From Streptococcus parasanguinis (GTDB taxonomy: Bacteria; Bacillota; Bacilli; Lactobacillales; Streptococcaceae), in NCBI RefSeq assembly GCF_019929185.1, contig NZ_JAHZPC010000004.1:124001-188000 (forward strand): a stretch of DNA of 64,000 nt, read 5' to 3'. The position numbers and the translations under genes were made by a program. Below are positions 1 through 7,906 of the stretch, piece after piece (within the stretch, counting starts at the first letter, position 1; each line of letters begins with the position of its first letter). A model generated the notes under the pieces. It was not told where the DNA came from, ran no database searches, and saw nothing but the letters and a program-made list of their open reading frames with translations.

Positions 1-603
1 GGCCAATTGATCGGTAACACAGATGCTCTTGGTACATGGTACTTCCCTCAAACAGCTATGCTCTTTGCCTTTATGGGAATCCTTGTTGGTATCATTTATG
101 GCTTGAAAGAAGATAAAATCATTTCATCCTTTATGAATGGTGCAGCTGACCTCTTGAGTGTTGCTCTTATCGTAGCGGTAGCACGTGGTATCCAAGTCAT
201 CATGAACGACGGTATGATCACTGCGACAATTCTTCACTGGGGTGAAGAAGGACTTAAAGGTCTTTCATCTCAATTGTTCATTGTCTTGACTTACATTTTC
301 TACTTGCCAATGTCATTCTTGATCCCATCATCATCTGGTCTTGCCAGCGCAACAATGGGTATCATGGCACCTCTTGGTAAATTCGTCAATGTACCAGGTA
401 GCTTGATTGTCACAGCTTACCAATCTGCATCTGGTGTCTTGAACTTAATCGCACCAACTTCAGGTATCGTAATGGGGGCTCTTGCTCTTGGACGTATTGA
501 CTTGAGTGCATGGTGGAAATTCATGGGTAAATTGGTCGTAGCGATTGTTGTGATCACCATTGCCCTTCTTCTACTAGGAACAATGGTTCCATTCTTGCAA
601 TAG
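1..603 (+). CDS. arcD: YfcC-family arginine/ornithine antiporter, C-terminal part
   Basis: The reading frame is open from base 1, so the gene starts outside the window; about 200 C-terminal residues are visible. The protein is very hydrophobic, with several membrane spans and a Ser/Pro/Gly-rich re-entrant-looking stretch (SFLIPSSSGLASA). This is the style of the YfcC/AbgT-like permeases annotated as ArcD in oral streptococci. The family role is exchange of extracellular arginine for ornithine in the arginine deiminase pathway, across the cytoplasmic membrane. The assignment to arginine rests mainly on context: an M20 dipeptidase follows after 17 nt, then convergent argR and queA, the known arc locus order in S. 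gordonii and relatives. A C4-dicarboxylate or peptide substrate is possible from sequence alone. Confidence 0.75.
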   Translation, partial: GQLIGNTDALGTWYFPQTAMLFAFMGILVGIIYGLKEDKIISSFMNGAADLLSVALIVAVARGIQVIMNDGMITATILHWGEEGLKGLSSQLFIVLTYIFYLPMSFLIPSSSGLASATMGIMAPLGKFVNVPGSLIVTAYQSASGVLNLIAPTSGIVMGALALGRIDLSAWWKFMGKLVVAIVVITIALLLLGTMVPFLQ

Positions 604-620
604 CATAAAGTAGGTGTTTC

Positions 621-1955
621 ATGAAAAATAGAATAAAGGACGATGTGAAAGAGCAGTTTTTAAACTCGCTTCAAACCATCATTTCTTACCCTTCTGTATT
701 AAATGAAGGGGAAAATGGAACACCGTTTGGACAAGCTATCCAAGATGTCCTAGAAAAAACCTTAGAGCTTGCTCGAGAATTAGGTCTTCAAACTTATATA
801 GATCCTGAAGGATACTATGGATATGCAGAGATCGGTCAGGGGGAAGAACTCCTGGCCGTTCTTTGTCACTTGGATGTTGTTCCAGCCGGTGATCTAAAAG
901 ATTGGCAAACGCCACCTTTTGAAGCGACTATTGTCGGTGATTATCTAGTAGGTCGTGGTGTGCAGGATGATAAGGGACCGTCTCTTGCTGCCCTCTATGC
1001 AGTCAAGAGTTTGCTGGATGATGGCATCCAGTTTACCAAACGAATCCGCTTTATCTTTGGGACGGATGAAGAAACCTTGTGGCGCTGTATGAACCGCTAC
1101 AACAAAATCGAAGAACAAGCAGATCTTGGATTTGCACCGGATTCCTCTTTCCCATTAACCTATGCTGAAAAAGGCTTATTACAAGTGAAATTGCATGGTC
1201 CAGGTTGGGATGATCTTCCCTTACAGGCTGGTCAGGCCCTCAATGTTGTTCCAGACAAGGCGACCTATGCTGGTCATCGTTTGGAAGAGTTGCTTCCTGT
1301 TTTGGATCAAAGTGGGGTTCAGTATAGCCAAACAGAAAATTCTGTAACGGTTTTGGGTGTTTCCAAGCACTCTAAAGATGCAGCTGAAGGAGTGAATGCC
1401 ATTGTCGGTTTAGCGGAAAGTTTATCCCTCATTCAACCCCATCCAGCCTTGCTCTTTATCGCAGATGCTGTTGGTGAAGACGCGACAGGAGCAGCTCTCT
1501 TCGGTGAAATCAAAGATGAACCAAGTGGAGATCTTTCCTTCAATCTTGCGACCCTTGTGATCGATCAAGAACAATCGGAAATCGGAATTGATATTCGGAT
1601 CCCCGTCTTAGCAGACAAGGACGCCTTGGTAGCTCGTTTGCAAGAAATTGCAGCTAGTTATCAGTTGGAATATGAAGAGTTTGATTATCTGGCTCCTTTA
1701 TATGTTCCTTTGGATAGTCCTTTAGTCAGCTCTTTGATGGCCGTTTATCAGGAAGAAACTGGGGATAAGACGCCAGCTATGTCTTCTGGTGGTGCGACAT
1801 TTGCGCGGACCATGGAAAATTGTGTTGCCTTTGGGGCTCTTTTCCCAGGTGCAGAACAGACCGAGCACCAAGCCAATGAACGAGCAAAAATTGACGATCT
1901 CTATGCTGCGATGGAAATCTATCGAGAAGCCATTCAACGCTTAGCCACCATATAA
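621..1955 (+). CDS. arcT: M20 family dipeptidase of the arginine deiminase locus
   Basis: A 444-residue Sapep/PepV-like zinc dipeptidase. Visible metal-site motifs are H83-L-D85 (CHLDVVPAG), the bridging aspartate in GRGVQDDKGP (about D116) and the Glu pair in GTDEET (about 150-151). The family hydrolyses dipeptides in the cytoplasm; next to arcD it probably frees arginine from imported peptides for the deiminase pathway. It starts 17 nt after arcD and is probably the last gene of the arc operon. The symbol arcT follows the locus order of S. gordonii; substrate preference is inferred. The gene ends directly at the left repeat of element copy A. Confidence 0.82.
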   Translation: MKNRIKDDVKEQFLNSLQTIISYPSVLNEGENGTPFGQAIQDVLEKTLELARELGLQTYIDPEGYYGYAEIGQGEELLAVLCHLDVVPAGDLKDWQTPPFEATIVGDYLVGRGVQDDKGPSLAALYAVKSLLDDGIQFTKRIRFIFGTDEETLWRCMNRYNKIEEQADLGFAPDSSFPLTYAEKGLLQVKLHGPGWDDLPLQAGQALNVVPDKATYAGHRLEELLPVLDQSGVQYSQTENSVTVLGVSKHSKDAAEGVNAIVGLAESLSLIQPHPALLFIADAVGEDATGAALFGEIKDEPSGDLSFNLATLVIDQEQSEIGIDIRIPVLADKDALVARLQEIAASYQLEYEEFDYLAPLYVPLDSPLVSSLMAVYQEETGDKTPAMSSGGATFARTMENCVAFGALFPGAEQTEHQANERAKIDDLYAAMEIYREAIQRLATI

Positions 1956-1956
1956 A

Positions 1957-1985
1957 AAAGTTTGGAAACTTGGTTTCCAAACTTT
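1957..1985. terminator. Left hairpin of element copy A
   Basis: A 13-bp perfect stem starts two bases after the dipeptidase stop codon. In the + direction the stem is followed by CATAACG, so the U-tract is poor. In the - direction it runs into six T. As it stands it is a better terminator for leftward transcripts than for the dipeptidase. Confidence 0.7.
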
Positions 1986-2405
1986 CATAACGAAGACAAA
2001 GTTATACTAAAAACTTTCCTTAGGTGAGTACGGACGTCAGCGAACTTCTACGAAGTTCCAAGACTAAATCAAGATACTAAGGGCGTCTGTGGATAAAGTC
2101 AAAATAGGAAGTTTGACGCGGAATCTTTCGATTCTAGGAGAACTTATCTTTTTGACACAATCCGCAGCCCGTGTTCAATTTGTATTGAGCCCCCTCGCTC
2201 TTTAATTTCTGGGCTCAGGCTAAAACAGTTTCCCAAACTGTTTTACTCTCAATAATTCCGAGTGCCTGAAACAAAATTGTTTCAGGCACTTTTCTCACGG
2301 CGGAAAGTTTCAGTGTTTTCTTCATTCATTCAAAAAATTAGAACACATTTTAATTTTTTTGCAGAATCGCTCACCTTATTTTAAGATAGTTTGTCTACAT
2401 TTTAA

Positions 2406-2434
2406 AAAGTTTGGAAACTTGGTTTCCAAACTTT
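2406..2434. terminator. Right hairpin of element copy A, bidirectional terminator
   Basis: Identical hairpin to 1957-1985, but with T-rich flanks on both sides (TTTTTATTT to the right, TTTTTAAAA leftward). It can end transcripts from the arc operon and from argR. The stem abuts the argR stop codon. Confidence 0.75.
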
Positions 2435-2905
2435 TTATTTACTAAAGAAGAAGGGTGGGGTGAATTCTTTTAATTTTTCAAAACAATCCAAAGCTCCTTG
2501 GTTGTCTTCGCAGATGACCAAACAGACATCGTCTCCACAGATGGTGGCTACAATTTCTTGGAGTTCCAATGCGTCTAGGATCGCTCCAAAGGATTGGGCC
2601 AGACCTGGAAGAGTTTTTACAACGACCTGGTTTTGAACCGGTCGCAACATGACTAAGGCATCTTCCATATACATCCGCAGGCGCTTTTCCCAACGGGAAG
2701 GAGCGATGGTGTTCATGGCATAGTAGGAACTATCCCCCTCGTTAATTTTCACCAGATTCAAGGATTTGACATCCCGTGAAAGGGTGGACTGGGTAACGAG
2801 AACACCATTGGCTTCTAAGGCTTCTTGAAGTTCTTGTTGGGTATGAATCCTACGCTCAGAAATGATCGAGCGGATCAAGCGGTGGCGGCTTTCAATTTTA
2901 TTCAT
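2435..2905 (-). CDS. argR: ArgR-family arginine repressor (ArcR/AhrC-like)
   Basis: A 156-residue protein of normal ArgR length. The N-terminal winged helix-turn-helix covers roughly residues 15-60, including the typical stretch [12 protein letters not shown]. The C-terminal oligomerisation and arginine-binding half contains GDDVC where most homologues have GDDT. The family acts as a cytoplasmic hexamer that senses arginine and controls arginine catabolism or synthesis. Its position next to the arc cluster points to control of the deiminase operon, as for ArcR of S. gordonii. It follows queA after 11 nt and is probably cotranscribed with it. Which of the several streptococcal ArgR paralogues it represents is inferred from place, not sequence. 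Confidence 0.88.
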   Translation of the reverse strand: MNKIESRHRLIRSIISERRIHTQQELQEALEANGVLVTQSTLSRDVKSLNLVKINEGDSSYYAMNTIAPSRWEKRLRMYMEDALVMLRPVQNQVVVKTLPGLAQSFGAILDALELQEIVATICGDDVCLVICEDNQGALDCFEKLKEFTPPFFFSK

Positions 2906-2916
2906 GAGAGACTCCT

Positions 2917-3945
2917 TTACTTGATGAACATGGCATCCCCAAAGCTGAAGAAACGGTAGCGTTCTTGAATCGCATGGTGGTATGCTTCGAGGGTTAATTC
3001 ACGGCCAGCAAAGGCAGAAACCAACATGACCAGAGTTGATTTTGGAAGGTGGAAGTTAGTTGAAAAGGCATCGACGACTTTCCATTCGTAACCTGGTTTG
3101 ATAAAGATATTGGTCCAGCCGGAATCGGCTTGGATATCACCATCAAATTTGTTTCCAATCGTTTCAAGAGTTCGAATAGAAGTCGTTCCGACGGCTACGA
3201 TGCGTTTTCCTGCAGCTTTTACCTGACGAAGGGTAGCAGCAGCCTCTTCAGAAAGTTGGTAAAATTCAGAGTGCATCTCATGGTCTTCAAGATTGTCCAC
3301 AGATACTGGACGGAAGGTTCCCAGGCCCACATGAAGGGTCAAATAGACCAGGTGAACCCCTTTTGCTTCAATTTTCTGGAGCAATTCTTGGGTGAAATGA
3401 AGACCTGCCGTCGGAGCTGCAGCAGAACCATTTTCTTTGGCGTAAACGGTTTGGTAGCGCTCGCGGTCAGCCAGTTTTTCATGGATATAGGGAGGAAGTG
3501 GCATTTCACCAAGGCTTTCCAAAACTTCTAAAAAGATCCCTTGGTAGTGGAAGCGAACGATACGGCCTCCGTGCTCTAATTCTTCCTCAACGGTTGCGGT
3601 CAATCGACCATCTCCGAAGCTGACTGTGGCCCCTAACTTTAAGCGTTTTGCAGGTTTTGCCAAGACTTCCCAACAGTCATCTTGAGTATTTTTAAGGAGA
3701 AGGAATTCGACGTGACCACCTGTTTCTGGTTTGACCCCATGAAGGCGGGCTGGTAGAACGCGCGTATTGTTCATGACAAGAGCATCTCCTGGCTCCAATT
3801 CATCCAAAATTGCATCAAAATGACGGTCTTGGAATTGCCCTGTTTTTCGATCGAGGATCAAGAGTTTAGAGGCATCTCGTTTTTCAAGAGGGGTTTGAGC
3901 AATCAGTTCTTCAGGCAAATCAAAGTCAAAGTCGTTGGTATTCAT
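2917..3945 (-). CDS. queA: S-adenosylmethionine:tRNA ribosyltransferase-isomerase
   Basis: A full-length QueA of 342 residues, starting [20 protein letters not shown] as in other Firmicutes. It transfers the ribosyl moiety of SAM to 7-aminomethyl-7-deazaguanine in tRNA, giving epoxyqueuosine at the wobble position of GUN anticodons. Conserved blocks visible include [34 protein letters not shown] and the late [18 protein letters not shown]. The Shine-Dalgarno AAAGGAG overlaps the end of the upstream small membrane ORF, suggesting translational coupling. argR follows after 11 nt on the same strand. Confidence 0.95.
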   Translation of the reverse strand: MNTNDFDFDLPEELIAQTPLEKRDASKLLILDRKTGQFQDRHFDAILDELEPGDALVMNNTRVLPARLHGVKPETGGHVEFLLLKNTQDDCWEVLAKPAKRLKLGATVSFGDGRLTATVEEELEHGGRIVRFHYQGIFLEVLESLGEMPLPPYIHEKLADRERYQTVYAKENGSAAAPTAGLHFTQELLQKIEAKGVHLVYLTLHVGLGTFRPVSVDNLEDHEMHSEFYQLSEEAAATLRQVKAAGKRIVAVGTTSIRTLETIGNKFDGDIQADSGWTNIFIKPGYEWKVVDAFSTNFHLPKSTLVMLVSAFAGRELTLEAYHHAIQERYRFFSFGDAMFIK

Positions 3946-3956
3946 TTGCGCTCCTT

Positions 3957-4127
3957 TTATAATAAATTTGTGAGTAGATAGATGGTAGTCCCGACCGCTA
4001 AGAGCATCAGGCAGATTCCCATCAAAAAGATCAGGACCTTGAGAATCTTTCTCTGATGAATCAAGAAAGATAAGAGAAAGACAAGGAGTCCGATCAAAAA
4101 AATGATGAATAATAGTGATACAATCAT
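3957..4127 (-). CDS. Small two-span membrane protein upstream of queA
   Basis: A short frame giving 56 residues from ATG 4127 (59 from ATG 4136). It is almost entirely hydrophobic, with two membrane-length stretches separated by a basic turn (HQRKILK). I do not recognise a family. It ends inside the Shine-Dalgarno of queA, so it fits as the first gene of a queA-argR operon. The start is unusual: a TGATATAAT extended -10 ends at 4135, seven bases before ATG 4127, so the mRNA would begin at or beside the start codon (leaderless). ATG 4136 lies inside the -10 box and is unlikely. Function unknown; reality supported by composition and packing. Confidence 0.55.
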   Translation of the reverse strand: MIVSLLFIIFLIGLLVFLLSFLIHQRKILKVLIFLMGICLMLLAVGTTIYLLTNLL

Positions 4128-4134
4128 ACCTTTC

Positions 4135-4143
4135 ATTATATCA
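4135..4143 (-). promoter_or_regulatory. Extended -10 promoter for the small ORF-queA-argR unit
   Basis: TG-A-TATAAT on the minus strand (TATAAT at 4140-4135). No convincing -35 is visible, as usual for extended -10 promoters. The predicted start of transcription falls at about 4127-4128. Confidence 0.6.
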
Positions 4144-4194
4144 CGAATCGACTTGAAAATGAAAAAAAATGCCAGAAAAAGATAGCGGTTTCAC

Positions 4195-4223
4195 TTGACA
4201 AAAATTGGTCTATACCATATAAT
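4195..4223 (+). promoter_or_regulatory. nagB promoter with embedded NagR (GntR-type) operator
   Basis: TTGACA (4195-4200), a 17-nt spacer and TATAAT (4218-4223) form a consensus promoter. The spacer holds ATTGGTCTATACCAT (4204-4218), a near-perfect inverted repeat that matches the dre-type operator of NagR/YvoA regulators of GlcNAc use. Binding there would block RNA polymerase directly, with release by an amino-sugar phosphate. The regulator gene is not in the window. Confidence 0.8.
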
Positions 4224-4253
4224 AAAAGCATAAAGAAATAGGAGGTCTATCCA

Positions 4254-4961
4254 ATGAACATTATTGAAGTAAAGGACCAAATTGAAGGTGGAAAAGTTGC
4301 CTTTGATATATTAAAAGAAACCTTAAAGGAAGGTGCTCAAACCTTAGGTCTTGCGACTGGAAGCAGTCCCCTTGAGTTTTATAAACAAATTCGTGAAAGT
4401 GATTTGGATCTGTCTAATCTAATCAGTGTGAACTTAGATGAATACGTAGGGTTGACGGGAGATGATCCTCAATCTTATCGTTATTTCATGGAGAAAAATC
4501 TCTTTGATGCCAAGCCGTTCAAAGAAAGCTATCTCCCATCAGGTGTAGAAGAATCTGCCGATCAAGAAGTGATCCGTTATAACAAAATCCTCGAAGACCA
4601 TCCAGTAGACCTTCAAATCTTAGGGATTGGACGCAATGGGCATATCGGTTTTAATGAGCCGGGCACTTCCTTTGATAGTCAGACCCACTTAGTTCAGTTG
4701 GATGTCTCTACGATTGAAGCCAATTCTCGTTTCTTTGATAAGATCGAAGATGTACCAACCCAAGCCATCTCGATGGGGATTGCCAATATCTTAGCTGCGA
4801 AATCAATTGTCTTGTTTGCCTATGGGGAATCGAAAGCCCAAGCGATCAAAGGTACGGTAGAGGGTGAAAGGACAGAAAAAGTGCCAGCTAGTGCCCTTCA
4901 AGGACATCCAAATGTGACCATTATTGCGGATAAGGAAGCCTTGAGCTTGTTAAGTCGATAA
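4254..4961 (+). CDS. nagB: Glucosamine-6-phosphate deaminase
   Basis: A 235-residue NagB of the short Gram-positive type. It converts glucosamine 6-phosphate to fructose 6-phosphate and ammonia in the cytoplasm, the last step of amino-sugar breakdown. Motifs seen: [10 protein letters not shown] (phosphate binding, about 34-43), VNLDEYVGL with the catalytic Asp near residue 62, and [14 protein letters not shown] (about 123-137). The start has a strong GGAGG nine bases upstream. The gene is monocistronic: its own NagR-type promoter lies upstream and a terminator follows. Opposite in reaction to GlmS, it balances hexosamine use against wall synthesis (compare glmM in this window). Confidence 0.96.
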   Translation: MNIIEVKDQIEGGKVAFDILKETLKEGAQTLGLATGSSPLEFYKQIRESDLDLSNLISVNLDEYVGLTGDDPQSYRYFMEKNLFDAKPFKESYLPSGVEESADQEVIRYNKILEDHPVDLQILGIGRNGHIGFNEPGTSFDSQTHLVQLDVSTIEANSRFFDKIEDVPTQAISMGIANILAAKSIVLFAYGESKAQAIKGTVEGERTEKVPASALQGHPNVTIIADKEALSLLSR

Positions 4962-4969
4962 AAAACAGG

Positions 4970-5008
4970 ACCTATCGCCGATTTATTCGGGCCAGATAGG
5001 TTTTTTTC
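4970..5008 (+). terminator. nagB intrinsic terminator
   Basis: ACCTATC (4970-4976) pairs with GATAGGT (4995-5001) and is followed by a run of T. Confidence 0.8.
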
Positions 5009-5020
5009 TGCTTCAAAATA

Positions 5021-5149
5021 TGGTACAATACAAGTAATTATCTGCTGTGATTAGCTCTTTTCATCTACTGGGAGACAAGAGGAAAGGGCATGAGGGCTAG
5101 AAGCTTATTTTAGCCTCCAGCTGATTAGTCTGTTTTAAAGGAAAAGTTT
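5021..5149 (+). promoter_or_regulatory. Extended -10 promoter and about 110-nt leader of the carboxypeptidase gene
   Basis: TGG-TACAAT (5021-5029) is an extended -10 box. The leader that follows contains a purine-rich stretch near 5073-5090 and an imperfect hairpin pairing GAGGgCTA (about 5091-5098) with TAGCCTC (about 5111-5117). I do not recognise it as a known riboswitch class. Confidence 0.45.
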
Positions 5150-6496
5150 ATGATAAAAAAATATTTGATCCATATTTGCCTCCTTCTGAGTCTCTTATGC
5201 CAGCCAATTCTAGCGAGTGCGGATGAATTGGTGGATATGGCGCAAAAGATGTATCCAAATGACAATGTCCAAGCCATTAACCGTCCGCATTCTTCGCTTA
5301 TTATTGACGGAAATACGGGCAATGTTCTTTGGAAAGACAATATCGATGAAGTCAGAGATCCGGCCAGCATGAGTAAGCTCATGACGCTCTATCTCTTGTT
5401 TGAAGATATGGCAAATGGCAAGATCAGTAAGGATACAGTGATCAAGGCGACCGCTTCAGACCAAGCGATCGGAAAGATCTATGAGATCTCCAACAATAAT
5501 ATTGTTGCTGGGGTGGACTATACAATTCCTGAGTTGATTACCATGACAGTGGTTCCATCCTCAAATGTATCGACCCTTATGTTGGCCAATCTCATGTCCA
5601 ACAATGATCCAGATGCCTTTATCGAGCGCATGAATGCCAAAGCTAAGGAATTAGGGATGACCAACACGGTCTGGAATAACCCGAGTGGGGCGGCCATCTC
5701 CACCTTGCAAGGCTACTATCAGGTAAACAATTATCCAAATGATGCGGCTAACCAGACAACTGCGCGTGATTTAGGGATTTTGGTCTATCATTTTATCAAT
5801 CAATACCCAGATATTTTAAACTATACCAATCAAGCCCAAGTCACGGTCAAAAAAGGAACTCCGTATGAGGAAACCTTTGATACCTACAATTATTCATTGC
5901 CAGGAGCCAAGTATGCCTTGAAAGGTGTGGATGGTTTAAAAACTGGTTCAAGTCCTCGTGGAGCTTTCAACTATATCGCGACCATCAAACGGGGCAATCA
6001 GCGCTTAATTGCTGTCATTATGGGCGTAGGAGATTGGGCAGACCAAGATGGGGAATATTACCGCCATCCGTTTGGCAATGCTTTGATCGAAAAAGCTTAT
6101 AAAGATTTTGGCTATAAAAAATTGTTAGATGCGGGTGTCCAGAAGATTGACGGCAAGACCTATACACTCGAAAAACCCTTCTATGCAACGGTTAAAAAAG
6201 GTGCTAAAGAACCGACCCTTGCGGTAAAAGATGGCTATCTGACAGTAGATAATGATCTCTACACCTTGTCTGAAGGTATCCGAGATGATATGAAGGTGGA
6301 AGAAGGAGCCAAGCCAGAGCTTGTCAAAGAAACAGCAAGTGGGAAAAAGACAACGGCTAAGCACAGTAAATGGCTTTCGCTGGATCACTTCCTGATTTTG
6401 ATTCCGATTCTCATTATTGTCATCATTCTCTCGATTGAAAAACAAAGTCGTGAGAGACGCAAAAAAGAGGCTCAAAAGCGCTATAATAAAGAATAA
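5150..6496 (+). CDS. Serine-type D-alanyl-D-alanine carboxypeptidase (low-molecular-weight PBP)
   Basis: A 448-residue secreted and membrane-anchored S11-family enzyme. An N-terminal signal peptide ends near ILASA-DE (about residue 24). The three penicillin-binding motifs are present: S73-M-S-K76, S137-S-N139 and K264-T-G. A C-terminal beta-rich domain is followed by one membrane span (FLILIPILIIVIILSI) and a basic tail. It trims the terminal D-Ala from peptidoglycan pentapeptides at the outer face. It is DacA/PBP3-like, but streptococci carry several such genes, so no symbol is given. It has its own promoter and a terminator at both ends. Confidence 0.88.
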   Translation: MIKKYLIHICLLLSLLCQPILASADELVDMAQKMYPNDNVQAINRPHSSLIIDGNTGNVLWKDNIDEVRDPASMSKLMTLYLLFEDMANGKISKDTVIKATASDQAIGKIYEISNNNIVAGVDYTIPELITMTVVPSSNVSTLMLANLMSNNDPDAFIERMNAKAKELGMTNTVWNNPSGAAISTLQGYYQVNNYPNDAANQTTARDLGILVYHFINQYPDILNYTNQAQVTVKKGTPYEETFDTYNYSLPGAKYALKGVDGLKTGSSPRGAFNYIATIKRGNQRLIAVIMGVGDWADQDGEYYRHPFGNALIEKAYKDFGYKKLLDAGVQKIDGKTYTLEKPFYATVKKGAKEPTLAVKDGYLTVDNDLYTLSEGIRDDMKVEEGAKPELVKETASGKKTTAKHSKWLSLDHFLILIPILIIVIILSIEKQSRERRKKEAQKRYNKE

Positions 6497-6500
6497 AATA

Positions 6501-6530
6501 AAACCTAACTGATTGTCAGTTGGGTTTTGT
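6501..6530 (+). terminator. Terminator after the carboxypeptidase gene
   Basis: AACCTAACTGA (6502-6512) pairs with TCAGTTGGGTT (6516-6526), then a T-rich run. Confidence 0.7.
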
Positions 6531-6566
6531 CATTGTCCCATTCCGATATTTTTAGAAAGGATTCAT

Positions 6567-7739
6567 ATGAAAAAATTCCGAAATTCTTATGCGGCTTATA
6601 TGCTGCTCTATAGTTTTTATTTTATGTCCACCTCTCTCTTTACGACCCTCATTTCCGTCTATTTGATGGGAAAGCACTATAGTGCAACTCAAGTGTCGAC
6701 CTTGGTATCGATTGCCTTTTTCTTATCCATGGTAGCCCAACCCTTCTTTGGTTATATCAATGAGCGATTTGGAATCGTAAAAATGACGACCCTCAGTCTA
6801 AGTGTGATCATTGGTGGTGTCTTCGGTTTTCTTTGGGCCCCCAATCTCTTTTGGCTGACTGTTTTTTACGGGATTGTTCTAGTCTGTTTGAATGGGACAG
6901 CTCCCATGATGGAAGTATTTGCAACGCAAAGTCCATACGCTTTTGGGAAGATTCGCGTTTGGGGAACCATTGGCTACTCGGTCGGTGTTCAAATAGCCGG
7001 CTGGGTCTATCATCAGTTTAGCCCCCAAGCTGTCTATTATACGGTTTTGATCACCATTGTATTGAGTCTCTTCTGCCTAAGTGCGGTTCGAATGAAGAAA
7101 AAAGAGACAGTCGTAGAAAAGGAAAAACATCCTGTCTCTATTCGTCCTCTTCTTCATAATGGACCTTATCTCTTCTTTATCATTTTGATTGGCTTGGCTT
7201 CAGGGGTTGGAAATATTGGTCATACCTATATTCCTGAGTTGCTCATGGATAGTGGTCTACCAGTCCATATTGCCTCTACGGTTGTAGCTATCTCCGTCGT
7301 AGTGGAAGCCCCCTTGATCTTTTTCTCTGATCGATTCATGGACCACTGGCCTTTACGGGTTTTGATCGCTCTTCCAATCGGGATTATTTTTGCTCAATAT
7401 GCTGTCTACGCTCTTCCAAGTCCTGTCTTCTTAAAAGTGCTTTTGACTCTTTTAGCCAAGCATACAACAGGGATGGTTTTGATTATGGTCTCCTTACGGT
7501 TTATTGCCCAACAGGTGAATGGCAAAGACTTGGTTCTTGCCATGGCCATTGTCCAAGGAGCTCGTTATTTAGGAACCATTCTTTTACAACCCTTCGCAGC
7601 CCTCTGTATTGAAAGAGGTGGTTACCAAGTCATGAGTTTCTTTTTAGCAGGGGTTGTAGGGATCGTCTTTTTACTGAGCTTTGCCTTAAAAATGCCCCAA
7701 GGGAAGGCTCACGGCCTTTTTGGTGGCAAAGTAGACTAA
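6567..7739 (+). CDS. MFS transporter
   Basis: A 390-residue, 12-span major facilitator. The start at ATG 6567 is preferred because AGAAAGG lies just upstream and MKKFRNSYAAYML is a normal MFS N-terminus; a further upstream start would add 18 unlikely residues across the terminator region. The family resembles the LacY/nucleoside-symporter-like MFS group. An internal loop (about residues 180-205) is rich in Lys/Glu. The substrate cannot be told. It is flanked by terminators and appears monocistronic. Confidence 0.8.
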   Translation: MKKFRNSYAAYMLLYSFYFMSTSLFTTLISVYLMGKHYSATQVSTLVSIAFFLSMVAQPFFGYINERFGIVKMTTLSLSVIIGGVFGFLWAPNLFWLTVFYGIVLVCLNGTAPMMEVFATQSPYAFGKIRVWGTIGYSVGVQIAGWVYHQFSPQAVYYTVLITIVLSLFCLSAVRMKKKETVVEKEKHPVSIRPLLHNGPYLFFIILIGLASGVGNIGHTYIPELLMDSGLPVHIASTVVAISVVVEAPLIFFSDRFMDHWPLRVLIALPIGIIFAQYAVYALPSPVFLKVLLTLLAKHTTGMVLIMVSLRFIAQQVNGKDLVLAMAIVQGARYLGTILLQPFAALCIERGGYQVMSFFLAGVVGIVFLLSFALKMPQGKAHGLFGGKVD

Positions 7740-7773
7740 TGAAATTGTTACAATTGTATGACTAATCATCGAG

Positions 7774-7821
7774 GAGTTGGACAGAAACACTGATCTCATA
7801 GTGTTTTGTCCAACTTTTTTG
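7774..7821 (+). terminator. Terminator after the MFS gene
   Basis: AGTTGGACA pairs with TGTCCAACT, with an inner stem AACACT/AGTGTT, followed by TTTTTT. Confidence 0.85.
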
Positions 7822-7846
7822 CTATTATTAAGAACTAGTGATTAAT

Positions 7847-7875
7847 TTGACAATCAAAGTATTCGATGATAGAAT
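7847..7875 (+). promoter_or_regulatory. Promoter of the lipoprotein gene
   Basis: TTGACA (7847-7852), 17-nt spacer, TAGAAT (7870-7875). AAAGGAG lies upstream of the ATG at 7907. Confidence 0.75.
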
Positions 7876-7906
7876 GAGGTAAAATAAATATAAAGGAGAC
7901 CATTTT

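Larger units (their letters stand above)
1955..2434. repeat. Terminator-flanked dispersed element, copy A
   Basis: A noncoding 480-bp unit between convergent genes. A 31-bp direct repeat, itself a hairpin with a 13-bp perfect stem, occurs at 1955-1985 and again at 2404-2434. After the left repeat comes a 25-nt arm (1986-2010) matching copies B and C. Then follows AAACTTTCCTTAGGTGAG (2011-2028), whose imperfect inverted partner CTCACGGCGGAAAGTTT lies at 2294-2310. The 300-bp core contains many hairpins, among them GAACTTC/GAAGTTC near 2041-2057, AAAACAGTTT/AAACTGTTTT near 2222-2244 and GTGCCTGAAAC/GTTTCAGGCAC near 2262-2290. An AT-rich tail (2311-2403) resembles the tail of copy C. No open frame of note is present. 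Mobility is inferred. Confidence 0.8.

Noticed and set aside
1955..2434. Insertion sequence or group IIC intron at the terminators
   Set aside because: No transposase or reverse transcriptase frame, too short, and group IIC introns insert next to terminators without duplicating them.
6513..6566. Longer N-terminus for the MFS gene at 6567
   Set aside because: The extra 18 residues would be read from the preceding terminator hairpin and are polar and cysteine-rich.
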